Assembly (NCBI GenBank): GCA_029959085.1
Contig: JARWIR010000027.1
Coordinates: 2,232,001 to 2,296,000, forward strand
Direction of reading: 5' to 3'
Origin: Nemophila menziesii
Lineage: Eukaryota > Streptophyta > Magnoliopsida > Boraginales > Hydrophyllaceae
DNA: 64,000 nucleotides
Every line of letters begins with the position of its first letter. Position 1 is the first letter of the stretch. The notes below the pieces were generated by a model. It had not been told where the DNA came from. It was given only the letters and a program-made list of their open reading frames with translations, and made no database searches. The translations under genes and the position numbers were made by a program. This document shows, one piece after another, positions 10,277 to 22,189 of this stretch.

Positions 10277-12148
10277 TTAAGGCTTGCGTACATAACCTCC
10301 CCAATAACGGGTTAAGTCATGCTCATCTACTATCCGAAGTTTGTGACCCTTCTTAGCTTGTATCTCAATCCGTTTTGACGAAATAACTCTCGTAACTACA
10401 AACGGACCCATCCACGAATCCTTGAATCCCCGTGGTCTATTCTCTTGTTTGGGGGCTTTCCATGCAACCATGTCACCAACCCCAAACTCACTTTTGATTC
10501 TCTTTTTCACGGGTTGAATGTGGACTTTCTTTCTAATTTCTTTTGTCACAACTCGGAGTGTCGGGGCTTCTATACGTGATTCCTCATGCTTTTCATCCAC
10601 CAAGTGGAATATTTTAGATTCTTTTCCCACTTGGAAAGTCACGGTTCCCCTATGCATATCAATTATACTGTGACTTGTCGCCAAGAATGGGCGTCCAAGT
10701 ATCAATGGAACATGTTGACCTGCAATGCTATCAAGGATAACAAAATCTGTAGGTATAGTTAAAGTACCTACTTGGACAAGCACGTCTTCAATGACTCCCC
10801 ATGGCTTTATCGTTGAATTATCTAGGAGCAGCAAATCAATATCTTTTCTTTTGGCATCTCCCATGCCTAACTTCTCGAACAGACTCTTGGGCATGATATT
10901 CCTTCCTGAGCCCAAGTCACACATCGCTTTAGCTTTGAAATTACCACCTATATTAATTTGGAGATATAAAGCTCCAAATTCTTGCATCTTTTGTGGTAGC
11001 TTCTTTGGAATGGTTGTCAAGCTTTCTTTAGTACGGTTCCTATTCTCACTCTCAACTTCTACACTATCACTCTTTTTAGACAGATCTTCCTTGCAGACTA
11101 TCGGTGGTGTAGGCTCTTTATATGCGATTACGTCCTCTATGCATATCGTGCATTGTTCTTCTAGCTCATTAAGTGGAACTTGTGATGATTCCACTTCCTC
11201 CTCTTCTTGAAGGCTGAACTCTTCAACAACATCGAACCAAACATCGCTATCGATTTCAATGGCATCATCATCAATTTGTTTACCTAGGCCAGTTTGCATG
11301 TATGGGACGTCGAGTATAGGAACAATGATTTCTTCTGGGCTTGACGTTTTAGTTTTAGTATCACCACTAGGATAAGTAATTCTTTGTAGATGAAGTGGTG
11401 ATAGTAACGGATGTGTAGGTGGTGGCTCCACCTTACTTTCTTCTTTTTGCACCTTTTGTGCGGTTGTCTCTTCTTTATCGGTTTCTTTTTCTTCTTCCAC
11501 ATGCTTGAATTCTGGTTCAACCTCCTTCGTAATTTGATTTTTAACAATTACTTCTTCTAAGCTAAGCTTGGTTGGTTCTTCTACGGTTGAAATTTCGAAC
11601 CCAACATTGCTATAACCCAGTTTCTTATGTAATTCTTGTTGTAACTGTTGATTGATCGTAGTGAGGTCCGTTAATCTTTGCTTCATTGCTTGATATTTTT
11701 GGTGCATCGAACGTATTAAGGTTGTATTAGCATCTATCTTTGCCGCATGTTGCTTTTCCATACTCTCCAGATAACTTATACTTTCAAAAACTCGGTGAGA
11801 TGGAAATGCTTGGCAAACCTGTTCTTCTATGATGCTTCGGATTAACGGTGGAGTCTCTTGCTGATATTTTAGAGAAGAATTGGTCACTTGCGTGACTTGT
11901 GTCTCCAAGGCCTCCACTTTTGCAGTTTGCTCATTGTGGAGCTGCACAACATTTTGAACCAGATTCACTAAATTACCCATCAGTCCTTCGAGCTTGGTTA
12001 TAGCTTCTTCTTGTGGATTATGCATGGGTTGTGGTGGAGCTTGCAGTTGATAGCTCGAACCTTCTTGATAAAAAATTTGACTTCGGGCCCCATGCATATT
12101 TGGTGCGTAATAATTTTCCATACCTAATAAACCTGAGAAGAGACTCAA
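10277..12148 (-). CDS. Fused protease / integrase-tail polyprotein of RT-less element A
   Basis: An uninterrupted 623-codon frame. Residues ~47-97 and ~129-178 are coiled-coil-like, and ~180-385 are acidic and low in complexity. Residues ~388-520 form a retropepsin-like domain with the active site read as CDLGSG at 410-415 and the flap-end ILGRPFL at 483-489. Residues 541-623 match the C-terminal SH3-like tail of Gypsy integrases (GDMVAWKAP, SWMGPFVVTRV, LTRYWGGY); compare [13 protein letters not shown] in B. The gag core, zinc knuckle, RT, RNase H and integrase core are absent, so the tail follows the protease almost directly. The second ATG, at 12121 (MENYY), is as far from the primer site as the gag start of B (MENPRR), so it may be the real start. 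Being open in a very recent insertion, and shared in layout with D, it looks like a maintained protein rather than debris. Confidence 0.85.
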   Translation of the reverse strand: MSLFSGLLGMENYYAPNMHGARSQIFYQEGSSYQLQAPPQPMHNPQEEAITKLEGLMGNLVNLVQNVVQLHNEQTAKVEALETQVTQVTNSSLKYQQETPPLIRSIIEEQVCQAFPSHRVFESISYLESMEKQHAAKIDANTTLIRSMHQKYQAMKQRLTDLTTINQQLQQELHKKLGYSNVGFEISTVEEPTKLSLEEVIVKNQITKEVEPEFKHVEEEKETDKEETTAQKVQKEESKVEPPPTHPLLSPLHLQRITYPSGDTKTKTSSPEEIIVPILDVPYMQTGLGKQIDDDAIEIDSDVWFDVVEEFSLQEEEEVESSQVPLNELEEQCTICIEDVIAYKEPTPPIVCKEDLSKKSDSVEVESENRNRTKESLTTIPKKLPQKMQEFGALYLQINIGGNFKAKAMCDLGSGRNIMPKSLFEKLGMGDAKRKDIDLLLLDNSTIKPWGVIEDVLVQVGTLTIPTDFVILDSIAGQHVPLILGRPFLATSHSIIDMHRGTVTFQVGKESKIFHLVDEKHEESRIEAPTLRVVTKEIRKKVHIQPVKKRIKSEFGVGDMVAWKAPKQENRPRGFKDSWMGPFVVTRVISSKRIEIQAKKGHKLRIVDEHDLTRYWGGYVRKP

Positions 12149-12226
12149 AAGAAAACGCGTAAAACTGAAAACAAATAAAAACTTCTACACTAAATAAACA
12201 CAAAATAGATTTAACTTAAAGATAAA

Positions 12227-12244
12227 TCCCCGGCAGCGGCGCCA
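12227..12244 (-). promoter_or_regulatory. Primer binding site of element A (tRNA-Asp type)
   Basis: TGGCGCCGCTGCCGGGGA on the minus strand, a few bases inside the 5' LTR. It matches the 3' end of plant tRNA-Asp at all but one position as I recall that tRNA. Athila-type elements commonly use this primer. Confidence 0.85.
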
Positions 12245-12250
12245 AAAACT

Positions 12251-13666
12251 TGGTGGGGGCAAAGGTGTGATAAAATAATAGATAAATAAAGAGTCACACA
12301 CCCTTGAGAACCACGGAATTCACTGCAAGTATCACAGATCGTATGCAAGTTTTAATGATAAGTCAAGTTCGTTCGCAGGGATTGTATCCGTTAGATCAAT
12401 TTATGTTTAACAAGCGTAGATGAATTTAGATGTTTGAATAAAATATGAAAAGATAAATAACTATCTAATGCAAATAAATAAATAAAACAATTAAACAAAA
12501 CAAATAACTAAATATGAAAGTAAGTCAAATAGATTAGGATTACTACGTCTATTACTAAATTGTTATTCTAACCTGTCACATTAAGCATTATATATTAACC
12601 AGGATTGCAAATCAAACCTTAGTGGCTATCTAGTCACACTAGACGATTATGTGGTGTGTCAATAACTAAGAATAATCCTAAGATTGATCAGATCTAGGAA
12701 ATAGGTCAAAACACATAATACAATATACGCCAAGCTTAACCAATTAGAATAAACAAATAGTATTTAAAGATCAAAATAATAATCCAACAATTAAGAGTAA
12801 ACTTACAGAGAATAAAAGCTTAGAAATATGGTTGAGAATAGATCTATAGCTAATTACTCTAAATATAGAGAAGGTGAGATGTAGAAGAGGGGTTGTCAGG
12901 CTCCAATCTTCTTCTTCTTGTCTTCTTCTATAGGTCAACTTGCTTCTTGGATGAATAGCTTGATTCTAAGGATGAATATCTATCTAAAGGACTAAGCTAT
13001 TGTTTAAAACTAATAAAATATAAGTAAAGACTAAGCCTATACTTTGCAATTGAGCAAGGACATGTTTACAATGATAAGAGGGTGTATTTATAGGTATCTT
13101 GGAAGCCCTAATTCGTTTTCTTGAAGGAGAAGTAAGTAGTGGACTCCAAGCCCAACTCAAATTCGTAACCCTAAAAACATGCAATCAGGCCCGTTTTTCT
13201 TTTGGCTCTAACAGCTTCAATAATCGTCCGTTTGACGCGTATGAGTACACCAAATTGATCGTCTCGGAAAGCTCTTCGACTTTGCTCTTGACCGTTTCTC
13301 CAAATTCCACACCGTTCTTGCGATATAAGCTGATTTGTGGTCGTAGGTGCAGAAATTCAGGATTATGGCAGCTTTTCCTTTTCCATGTTTTTAGCTTTTA
13401 TTTCCTTATCTCCAATTACCATGCTTATCTTTTTCCATATCTTGTAGTCTTTGACTTGGAATCTAATTAATCTCCATAATTATCTTTAAAGCTTCACACT
13501 AAATAAATAATTAAACCCAATATGCTCTAAAAATATTATTTTACTAAATCAAGACTCAAAATAGGAAAGTGTAGCATTTCTCAAGAAAAACGACTATAAT
13601 GACTTCTAAAACACTAAAAATGATGTCTCATCCTAATATAAATCTATCACAAATGAGGAGACATCA
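12251..13666 (-). repeat. Element A 5' LTR
   Basis: 1416 bp, same length and apparently the same sequence as 5663-7078. It carries the promoter for ORF1. Confidence 0.95.
13084..13093 (-). promoter_or_regulatory. LTR TATA box (element A, 5' LTR)
   Basis: CTATAAATAC on the minus strand, the likely core promoter of element A transcription. Confidence 0.7.
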
Positions 13667-13671
13667 CCACC
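13667..13671. repeat. Target-site duplication of element A (right)
   Basis: CCACC, partner of 5658-5662. Confidence 0.93.
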
Positions 13672-15605
13672 TAACTGCAATATTAACAGGGTTGCTCAAC
13701 TCTTTAATGATTCTATGACATCTTGTATATTAACGTGCTTAAAAAAAAATTCAACCAAAAATTATTAATGACATTCTCAAGATTCCAGTTATGAATATTA
13801 AAGATGATCATAAGTTGATTTGGTCAATGACCAAGGATGGGATTGATTCTACCAAGTCTGGGTATCATACACTAGTTAACGATGAAATTCGAAATTAAGC
13901 TCAATCATCTAAAGAAGGAGAACATAACAATAGGCACCTATTGAACACTATTTTGAACTCAAATGTTCCAACAAAAAATTAGAGCTTTTGGATTGAAAAT
14001 TTGTAATAGGGATATTCCAACTAAGTTAAATCTTCATATACGTAAATATGCACAGTATGATCGATTTGAGTGGTGCGAAGCTTATAATGAAGATATTGAA
14101 CATCTTTTCCTCCAATGCCCTTTTAGTATTTCAGTTTGGGCCAATTCTAAAATGCAGACAATAATCAATAGAGTAAAAAAATCGACATTGGAAATTGGAT
14201 GCTTGATGCTATAGATAGTTACTCGGCTAATGGTTGGGATAAGAGAGAACTGCAACATACATTCTTCTCACTATTTGGAACATCTGGAAAGCCAAGATGA
14301 AAGGATTATTTGAAAATAAAGTTTGGAACATAAGAGAGATCACTCTTAACGTTAATAATGGTATAGTAAATCTTTTTCATAACAAAGAAAATAAGAGAAC
14401 CATCACTAAGCTTAATAGTCGTAAGGTACAAAAAATCGAGAGTCCAAATAATCCACTCTTATCGGATGATGAAGATCTTTTATGGTTATGTGATGCTTCT
14501 TTTCCCAAAGACTGGGATCCCATAGGTATAGCTTTAATTGTTATTAATCCAGAGGGTATTTTTACTCACAAGGTAGCTAATAGAGGTATGGTTAAAAGTT
14601 CTATTGAAGGGGAGTGTTAGGCAGTTTTAGTCTCTATGAGGCTTGCTGGTAGCCTCAATCTTCGGAGTTCATCCTTTTACTCCGAGAACCTTGAGTTAGT
14701 TCAAGGTATTTCAAAAATTTCATGTCTTCGGTGCAGATTGCTCCAATCATTGCCGAGATAAAGAACTAGCTTGTCAAATATCCTTTGTGGAAGGTCATGC
14801 AAGTATCAAGAAGCGATGAAAGAAATCAAGACTTTCAATTGGAATCAACTATATGATCATGTGTTCAGTAGAGAGTTAGTGCAAGGACACAAATGAGAGT
14901 TGTGGGAACCTTGACCCTGTAAGTACCTTCAATTCGGTGCAAGATTATGGCACAACTTCGTCACACTATTAACTTTTAAAAGACTCAAAACTCTGAAGTA
15001 AGTTAGAAATTTTCAATCTTTTTGGATTGTGTTTTACGAGGGGATGAAGTTAATGTAGCGCACGTGATCTTTGAGGGACTAATGTGATTCGCAGCTGCAC
15101 CACAACCACTATTTAATTCGAAACACCCAACAATGATTATTGGTCTATTGAAGAAATCAAATATGAATTATGGTGAGAATGAAAAACTATTGTATAAGAT
15201 AAGAAACAACATCAACACCATGTGGTTGAGGAGCTAGGAATTGAGAACCTTTGTGTGGATTCATAATCAAAAGAACTAGTCAAGGTAATTTCATAGGGTG
15301 ATTCTAGTAAAGGCATTGTTGCACCTTTGATTGATAAAATTTGGGCTATATTGGAAAGAAAAAGTTTGTTCGTAATTCAGAAAATATTTAGTGAAAAAAA
15401 ATCGTTGTGCAGATTGGGCATAAGTCAATAGAATAGTTTTTTTTAACTTATATCGATCCTTCAGATTGATTTTGGTGAGTGTTTATACGTGACCGCTTTG
15501 GCTGGAAGACACCTAGGTATGTGTATAGTTCAGATTTGTTGGATGTGTTGAGCGGTTTTTAGTTCATTTTTTACCCCTATTTTTGGATCTTCTATGTAAA
15601 AAAAT
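13672..15605 (+). pseudogene. LINE relic, R1, second part (zf-RVT and RNase H-like)
   Basis: Continues the LINE from 5657 beyond element A. Near 13970-14160 the zinc-binding RT-associated region is readable (IPTKLNLHIRKYAQ, EHLFLQCPFSISVWA). Near 14480-14700 an RNase H-like stretch begins LCDASFPKDWDP. Further RNase H-like words (a DSKELVKVIS-like run and NRCADWA) occur at 15260-15420. Several stops break the frame. The 3' end is placed at an A-run near 15605 but is not certain. Confidence 0.7.
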
Positions 15606-16720
15606 TATAATAAGCATATAATTTAAACCATATAAGATCTAGTAATGATGTTTTGGATCTTCCAACAAAGAAGAAAACCTCCAAAAATTAGTATATGCCA
15701 TTATATGCAACATGCACATGGTATTATTTAGTAAATGAATAAATACTAGTTCAATTTATGATCACTGCTTGACTGAAAGATGTGGGATTACTTAATTTAT
15801 ATTCATGTGCTTCCTATTCATTATAATACATTTCTGTAGTTTCATTGAGTTATGAAGGAGTTGGTCTAGTAACTAAATACGTAGGTATACATTCAGGTGA
15901 ATTTGTTTGCTCCACCGACCATTGAAGACTATATGAGTGTTTACACTAAAAATTCATTTTTACAAAATTTTCATACAAGCACAACATAAGTCTAAAAGAA
16001 GCCTGATTAAGGCTGATTATGGTAGCTCAAGAATGCATATGGTTGGTGAATTTCAATTTAAGTTTAGTGGTTATTTTCAAGATTTGTAATTTCCTTCTCG
16101 TTTTTTTGAATAGCTTATATCTCTAGTTTCGTTAGCTTTTTAACCAGTTATTCCTTTGATAATATCTTGTATATGAAGATGTCAAATTTCAACAACTAGA
16201 AGAGTTGAGCATCCTATATCAAATATATATCCTAGTAACCTTTGTTGAGGTAAAACTGAAATGGATCACATCCATATTTATGTAGGATGTATCTGACAAA
16301 CTATACCATACTTGAAGACCATCTGGATGCTCACAAACTGCACATTCACATAGAATGCTATGTCTTAGTAGGAGATAAACTCAATAGTAGTTCATGTGCA
16401 CAAAATACACAAATAGTTCCAATTTTTTTTGAGTTATACATCGCAAACATGAAGAATTATAAATATTTTAATTTCTCAAATTATCGAATTTTATTAATTC
16501 AAACATAATATATTCATAATGGAGACATTGGTTTGTGTTAATGTTGTTAGATATTGAGGAGGTGGGAAGGGATTTAGATATGGTTGTTATTGAAACCTTC
16601 TTTCCTTGAAATGTTAGAAGACAAAGAGAAGATAGAAGGAATAAATGGACCTAATTATGCCTTAAGACCGAGATTAAGGAAAGGCATTATCATGACAACC
16701 ACTTAGATGTTTGGTTTAAA
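15606..16720. other. Unclassified noncoding DNA
   Basis: No gene recognised. The block is conserved in order with R2 38321-39440. A plus-strand ORF of 73 codons at 16287-16508 has no recognisable domain and is not preserved in R2. Confidence 0.4.
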
Positions 16721-18029
16721 AATATGGGAAAAAGGCCCCAAGGGTACTCAGAAGATGGTGAACAGGACAAATGAGTACCCAAGTTAGTAAGTTGTTATTC
16801 TAATCTTAAGGGTGAATTGAGCTTTATATATTAACCCAGATTCTATATTTTTCCTATCCCCCGTCAGGGTGGACTTAGGAGCAACCGCTCCACTACCAGG
16901 GGACATGGGTAAGGGGACCCTGAGTGATGATCGGTGGTTTAATCAAACCTTTATGGCTATCTGGTTAGGAAAGTCAGTCAGGATCACTACCGCACACTAG
17001 ACGATTATGTGGCGTTGTCAATAATTGAATTCCCCTTCCGAGTGTTAACTCAATGACTAAGTATATAACTAAGATTGGCAAAATCTTGGCCCGGAAATAA
17101 TAAGTTAAGGAACACAATACCAAGCTCAAATCAATTAAATTAACAAATAGAATTATGAAATTTATGACAAAATAATAACCTAATAATTAAGAATAAAAGC
17201 TTAGAAATATGGTAAAGCCACAAATATATATCTAATTACCCTAAATATAGCGAAGGAGAGATGTATAAGAGGAGTTTGTCACTCTCCTTCTTCTTGCTTC
17301 TTGTCTGTCTCTATAAGTCAGCATGCTTCTTGGATGATAAGCTTGATACTAAGGATTAATTTTGGTGTAAGGACTAAGCTAATGTTTGGAACCGAGGAGG
17401 GACATGTTTACAATAGTTAAAGGGTGTATTTATAGGTGTTTAGGAAGCCCTAATTTGGATTTCTTGGAGTAGAAGGCAAGCAATTGGACTCCCTACTCCA
17501 AATCAAATTCGTAGCCAAAAATATAGAAAAGGTAAAAACTGATGTTGTTTTGTTTTGGCTGTAACCTCTTCAATGTTGCTCCGATGTTCACCACTTTATA
17601 TTTAAACGACCGTATCATAATGCTTTACACTTTTACTTCAGACCATTCTTCTAAATTCCCAGTTTATTTTACCTTGTGATCACTTTTGTGGACGTAGGTG
17701 CTGAAATTCAGATTTACTTGACAACTTTTTTTTTGAATTACATCTTTTACTTCCTTTATTTCCAATTTCTATCATTATCTTCTTTCCTTTATCTCTTGGA
17801 ATTGATTTGGAATCTAATTAATTACCATATATCGTTAAATCTTCACAATTAACAAATAATTAACAAACAATTAAACAAAATATGCTTTAAATAATAAATC
17901 ATCAAATCAAGACATGACAAGAAATAGGAAAATATAAAAATATAAATAAAAATCGAGTATTAACTTCCTAAATACACCTAAAATGATGTCTCCAACCTAT
18001 ATTAAATCGTCACAAATAGGGATATATCA
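16720..18029 (-). repeat. Truncated LTR (family E), R1
   Basis: The sequence has the LTR wording of the local Athila-like families: a minus-strand TATA box near 17425, the ...CTAGACGATTATGTGGCG... phrase near 16995, and an end reading ATGATGTCTCC...TATATCA at 18029. The plus-strand left end lacks a recognisable TG terminus and no target duplication is visible, so the left boundary is approximate. It is present at the same place in R2 and therefore predates the tandem duplication. Confidence 0.65.
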
Positions 18030-18069
18030 CTGTTAAGGAATCACTGTTAATGAATAAGTTAGCTACAAA

Positions 18070-18570
18070 GAATTGAGTAACTATAACTTATGAATCACTG
18101 TTTCAATAGGAGATCGAAGTAGCTTTGGTAAAGATCCTATTATATATAGCTTATAAATTAATGAATAAGTTGTTGGCTGACTGAAGAATCAAATAAATAT
18201 AAATTAGGGATTATTGTCTATGTGGTTCATCGTCTGATAGCAGAGTAGTCTTGGCTGAAGAGCCAAGTAGCTTTAACATTTGGATTAACATCTAAGTGGT
18301 CTATTTGGTGAAGATTCGAGTTGATATAACTTAGGAAGTAATGTCTAAATGGTTGATCGGATGAAAAGTTGAGTGGTCTTAACATAGGCATTAACGACTT
18401 AATGGTTGATCGGTTGAAGAGACAAGTAGATCTAGGTGAAGAGATGATTAGTTGAAGATGGAGACCCAAGTAACTATAAATTACAAATTAATATATAAGT
18501 ATTTCCTCAGCTAAATAGCCGAGTAGCTCTGATTGAAAAGTCCTTAGTTATAACATTGGGATTCACATCG
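18070..18570. repeat. Degenerate ~55 bp minisatellite of unit R2
   Basis: Homologous to 1-500, with scattered substitutions. It contains the empty site of the CACTA insertion (TTG at 18214-18216). Confidence 0.6.
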
Positions 18571-19181
18571 AGGTGGTTGAGCGGATGGTGGTCCCCGAGG
18601 TGTGATTTGAGAACCACACTCGTGAGTGCACACCTCCCAAGTGTATGATTTATCCCAACTAATTATAGTAGGTATTGTTAATAATTATCAATAAGGACTA
18701 TGATGTTAATTGTTTGTGATGTATGAAGTGCTCGTGGTTTGAGTTGAAAAAAAGATAAAGTAAAATGATAGTTGGGTTTTGAATTCCAATAATTAAAAAA
18801 CTTGCGAATGGACGAGAGTGCAATATTGAATTTCAAACAATAATATATATGAGAGTAGTGACTAAATTAAAAATAAAGTGAGAAATATGAGATGAGAGTA
18901 TAGCTTGATTCTTGCTAATAATCCCCATTAGTGACAAATTAGATGTCTTTAGACATAAGGGTGAACTAGTAATTTTTTGTTAGTCGGGATTCAATCATCC
19001 AAAACAATCCCTTCTAGGTAGATGAGGGGTTTTCCTTAGACTCCAAATACCTCTCTCGAGCGACCTTACAAATTTCATTCTACGAGTAAACTCAAACCCT
19101 ATTGACTATTTGACTAGTATATCCCTATCGGTTCATTGACGAACATCAAATACATATGAACTAGTTTTGTATCTGAATCCC
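18571..19181. other. Noncoding block, R2 (up to element B)
   Basis: Homologue of 501-1120. It contains the undisturbed target of element D near 18895-18899. No gene seen. Confidence 0.5.
19177..19181. repeat. Target-site duplication of element B (left)
   Basis: ATCCC, repeated at 32028-32032. The R1 homologue near 1110-1130 has no insertion. Confidence 0.88.
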
Positions 19182-20665
19182 TGGTGGGGCCTAGGGTGTG
19201 ATAAAATAAGATATAATTAACGTGCAAATAACACCCTAAACTACACAGTTCTGCAAGTATACAGATCGTATGCAAGTTTTAGTTAAAAGATTAAGATTCG
19301 TTCCGCAGAGACTACAGAGGTTAGGAAAATCTTATGCAAATACCAAGTGCAAATAAATTAAAGATAGAACAACTAAACGCAATTAAAAGTAAAGACAAAT
19401 AAAGATAGATTGATAAACTAATTAACTAAATTAGAACTAAGAATTAAAAGACAGAAAATAAATGCGAAGAGAAGTGAGATGAGAATATAGCTTAAGTTAT
19501 AGCATGTAGTCCCCACTAGTTTTGCCGTTCTAAACATGTAAGGGTGAATTATGTAGTATTTCCCTAATCGGTCCCAATATGCTATCGGTAGTTTAAAATA
19601 GGATTTACCTGTGTCAATAAGGCTTCCTAAGCAAACTTTTCCTGTAATTGGTAAATAGTCACAAAGACTAAACCATAGTGATTATCTAGCTAGGTTGGGT
19701 TGTCAGATCAAACCTAAAACTAAACGTTATGTGCTAAACATGCAATTAAACACCGTTGTCAATGGTATCCTAATTACTAGATGGTAATTCTAATGGCTGC
19801 AGTCCACAAGAACACATAATATAAATCCAAACACATAAACAGAGAATAAAAAATATAATTCTATTTAAAACATTAAATTCCCAAATTAGATAGATGTCAA
19901 TCAAAACTAGGGTTCATACATATATGCTAAAACTCAAGCTAAATAAATTTAGTTCATGAAAGAAAAGAAAGAAATTACAAATCTAAAGGTAGAAGAAGAC
20001 ATAATGATGAACAGCTCCTTCCAGACTTCTCTCTTGTGTTGTAAGCTTCCTCTTGGTTTAAGGTTTCACCAAGGATGATTTAAGAGTGTTAAGAGGCTGT
20101 ATTTATAGTGTAGAGGTTGACCTAATTCGTTTCTTGGAGATAACTCTAAGTAATGGACTCCTAGCCCAACTCAAATTCATAAGGAAAACACTGCTGGACC
20201 GTTTTTAGCGTATCTTCTTCGTTATTGGTCGGATTGAGCTCCATAAGATACCAAAAGAATCGCAACAGAATTATCTTGACCCTTTTGAAGGAAATCACCA
20301 GATTCGGCCTATTTCGTAGGTAAAAACGCATATCTTTGGACGTGTATGCAGAATCCCAGATTTAGGCAACTTTTCCTTTTCCATCTTTTTAGCTTTTGTT
20401 TCCTTTATCTCCAATTTCCATGCAAATCTCTTTCCATAAGTTGTTGTCTTTGACTTGGACTCTAATTAATCTCCATAATTATCTTTAAAGCTTCACACTA
20501 AATAAACAATTAAACCCAATATGCTCTAAAAATAATAATTCTACAAATCAAGACCCAAAATAGGGAAGTGCACTAAATTAAGCTAAAATCAACCTATAAA
20601 CTAATAAATAAGCCTAAAATGATGTCTCATGAGTATATTTTCTTATCACAAATGAGGAGACATCA
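19182..20665 (-). repeat. Element B 3' LTR
   Basis: 1484 bp, TGGTGGGGCC...GACATCA on the plus strand, partner of 30546-32027. A minus-strand TATA box CTATAAATAC lies at 20099-20108. Confidence 0.92.
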
Positions 20666-20682
20666 AGACCCCCAACTCAAAG
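20666..20682 (-). promoter_or_regulatory. Polypurine tract of element B
   Basis: CTTTGAGTTGGGGGTCT directly before the 3' LTR in element sense. Confidence 0.75.
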
Positions 20683-22189
20683 TTGTATCGTCCCGATACA
20701 ATAAAAGTAAAGAACAGTAGGGTAGTCAAAATAAACAAGAAGACGTCGGAGGAGAACAAGAACAGAATATAATGAATGATCCTAGAGCATTAAATCAAAA
20801 AAATCTCATGTAGTAATGCTCAAGAAATTATGCACAAATATGCTTTATATACATGTAATCAACAATCCATAAATTCAAGTTAAGATTTAATTTCGCAATG
20901 CCAGAATGAGAGGATGATAACTTAGTTCAGGTTAATGTCTATAGGTTGTTCATAGGTCCCAAATACAGCATCCAATGGTCCACTTACCTACTACCTAATA
21001 GCTCAATTTTTTCTCCATCTAGTAGTTAAAAATCCTAAGGTCTTGGTCATCACTTGGCTTAAGGACGGGTGTGGTATATTTGGATAATGAAAAGTGAGCT
21101 TTTGGCTCTCTCCTCACTAGCCATCAACGAATCGCCCTAGAGCTTGAGTTTTCACTCGAAGATGTTTCCTACTCAACCCAATTTATTGATTCTTTTTAAT
21201 GTGCATCCCTAATAATCCGAATTAAGACCTTTGATGATATAAAATCCACTTTGCCGGTCCGAATATATTCTCTTTTCACATCAATTTTTTCTTTTTTGTA
21301 TAGTTGTGATTCTCTTTTGATGTTGAGATATCACACTATTTTTGTTCATATATATTCTTTCTTTTTATGCCCTTGTTGGCAAAATTAGCTCGTAGCTTCT
21401 TTTTCATTCACTATTACCCCGGCAAAGGGTTACAATAATAACAATTCATCATCAATAAAATCACAAAGATAATTCCCAATTCCCAAAGTTCCCTAATTAT
21501 GAAACCCACCACCCCAAACTCAAGCTCTAAAACGAGTTTGTCTCAGGTTTTGCGATTCGAGTGCGGGTCATATAGATAAGTCCTACAACTAGGGTATGGA
21601 TTATAATGTGTTTCAATAAAGGCTTTAGAAAGGCTCAGAGGGGATAAGATGGATAGATAACAATAATATCAAACAAAAGGGTGAGAAAGTCTAAAGGCTT
21701 CAAGTGTTTTATCATGAAAGAACTGCCTTAGTCATTTTTCTAACTACCGGATTTCGTTACGTTTTCATTATTAGTTCATAGACAAGTGGGTTTTCAACTA
21801 ATTTTAAACCTCACGTTCTACACACCAAATAACTATTCCTAAGTTTCAACGTGATTTCTTAGCATTGCTCATTAACTTTTCTATCCTTTATTTCCAGTTT
21901 TCATACATGCATGTAAACAAATTTGTTGCATCTTTCAAAAACGTACTACCTACTATCATTGACCTAATAAATCATGCTCAAATAGGTACATTCAAGATAT
22001 TCTATACCTTAATTCAACCTAAAAAATTTAAATTTTATGAAAAAACGAAAAGAAGATGAGGACAACGAATCCCCACCCCCAACTCAAAAGTGAGTCGTGT
22101 CCCCACGACTCGAAAAAGACTCATGAATGGAATAAAATTTAAAATAAAACTAACTAAACTACCTAATGCATACAAGCTATTTAGAAAAA
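20683..22189 (-). other. Conserved 3' noncoding region of element B
   Basis: Noncoding, aligned with 7096-8676 of A. It contains TTTGCCGG near 21250 and CCGGCAAA near 21418, a purine-rich motif at 21511-21524, another at 22075-22089, and a perfect hairpin GAGTCGTG-TCCC-CACGACTC near 22092-22111 just downstream of ORF2. Confidence 0.7.

Larger units (their letters stand above)
5663..13666 (-). mobile_element. Element A: non-autonomous Athila-like LTR retrotransposon
   Basis: An 8004 bp element with TG...CA ends, 1416 bp LTRs, a 5 bp duplicated target, a tRNA-Asp-type primer site at 12227-12244 and a purine-rich tract at 7079-7095, all orienting it on the minus strand. It sits in the LINE relic of R1. 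Sampled stretches of the two LTRs and every ORF in them are identical, so insertion is very recent. The order in the element's own sense is leader, single ORF1 (12148-10277), GC-rich palindromic island, decayed ORF2 region, conserved 3' noncoding region. There is no gag core, RT, RNase H or integrase core, so it must depend on enzymes from a relative. Assignment to the Athila group rests on the primer, the 3' extra ORF and similarity to element B. Confidence 0.93.
1..18069. repeat. Tandem segmental unit R1 (carries element A)
   Basis: First of three paralogous units. The sequence at position 1 recurs at 18070 and 40806, and the order minisatellite, noncoding block, defensin-like gene, LINE, truncated LTR is the same in R1 and R2. 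Without element A and its duplicated 5 bp site, the unit is about 10.06 kb. The repetition is read directly from the sequence; calling it a tandem segmental duplication is inference. Confidence 0.85.
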
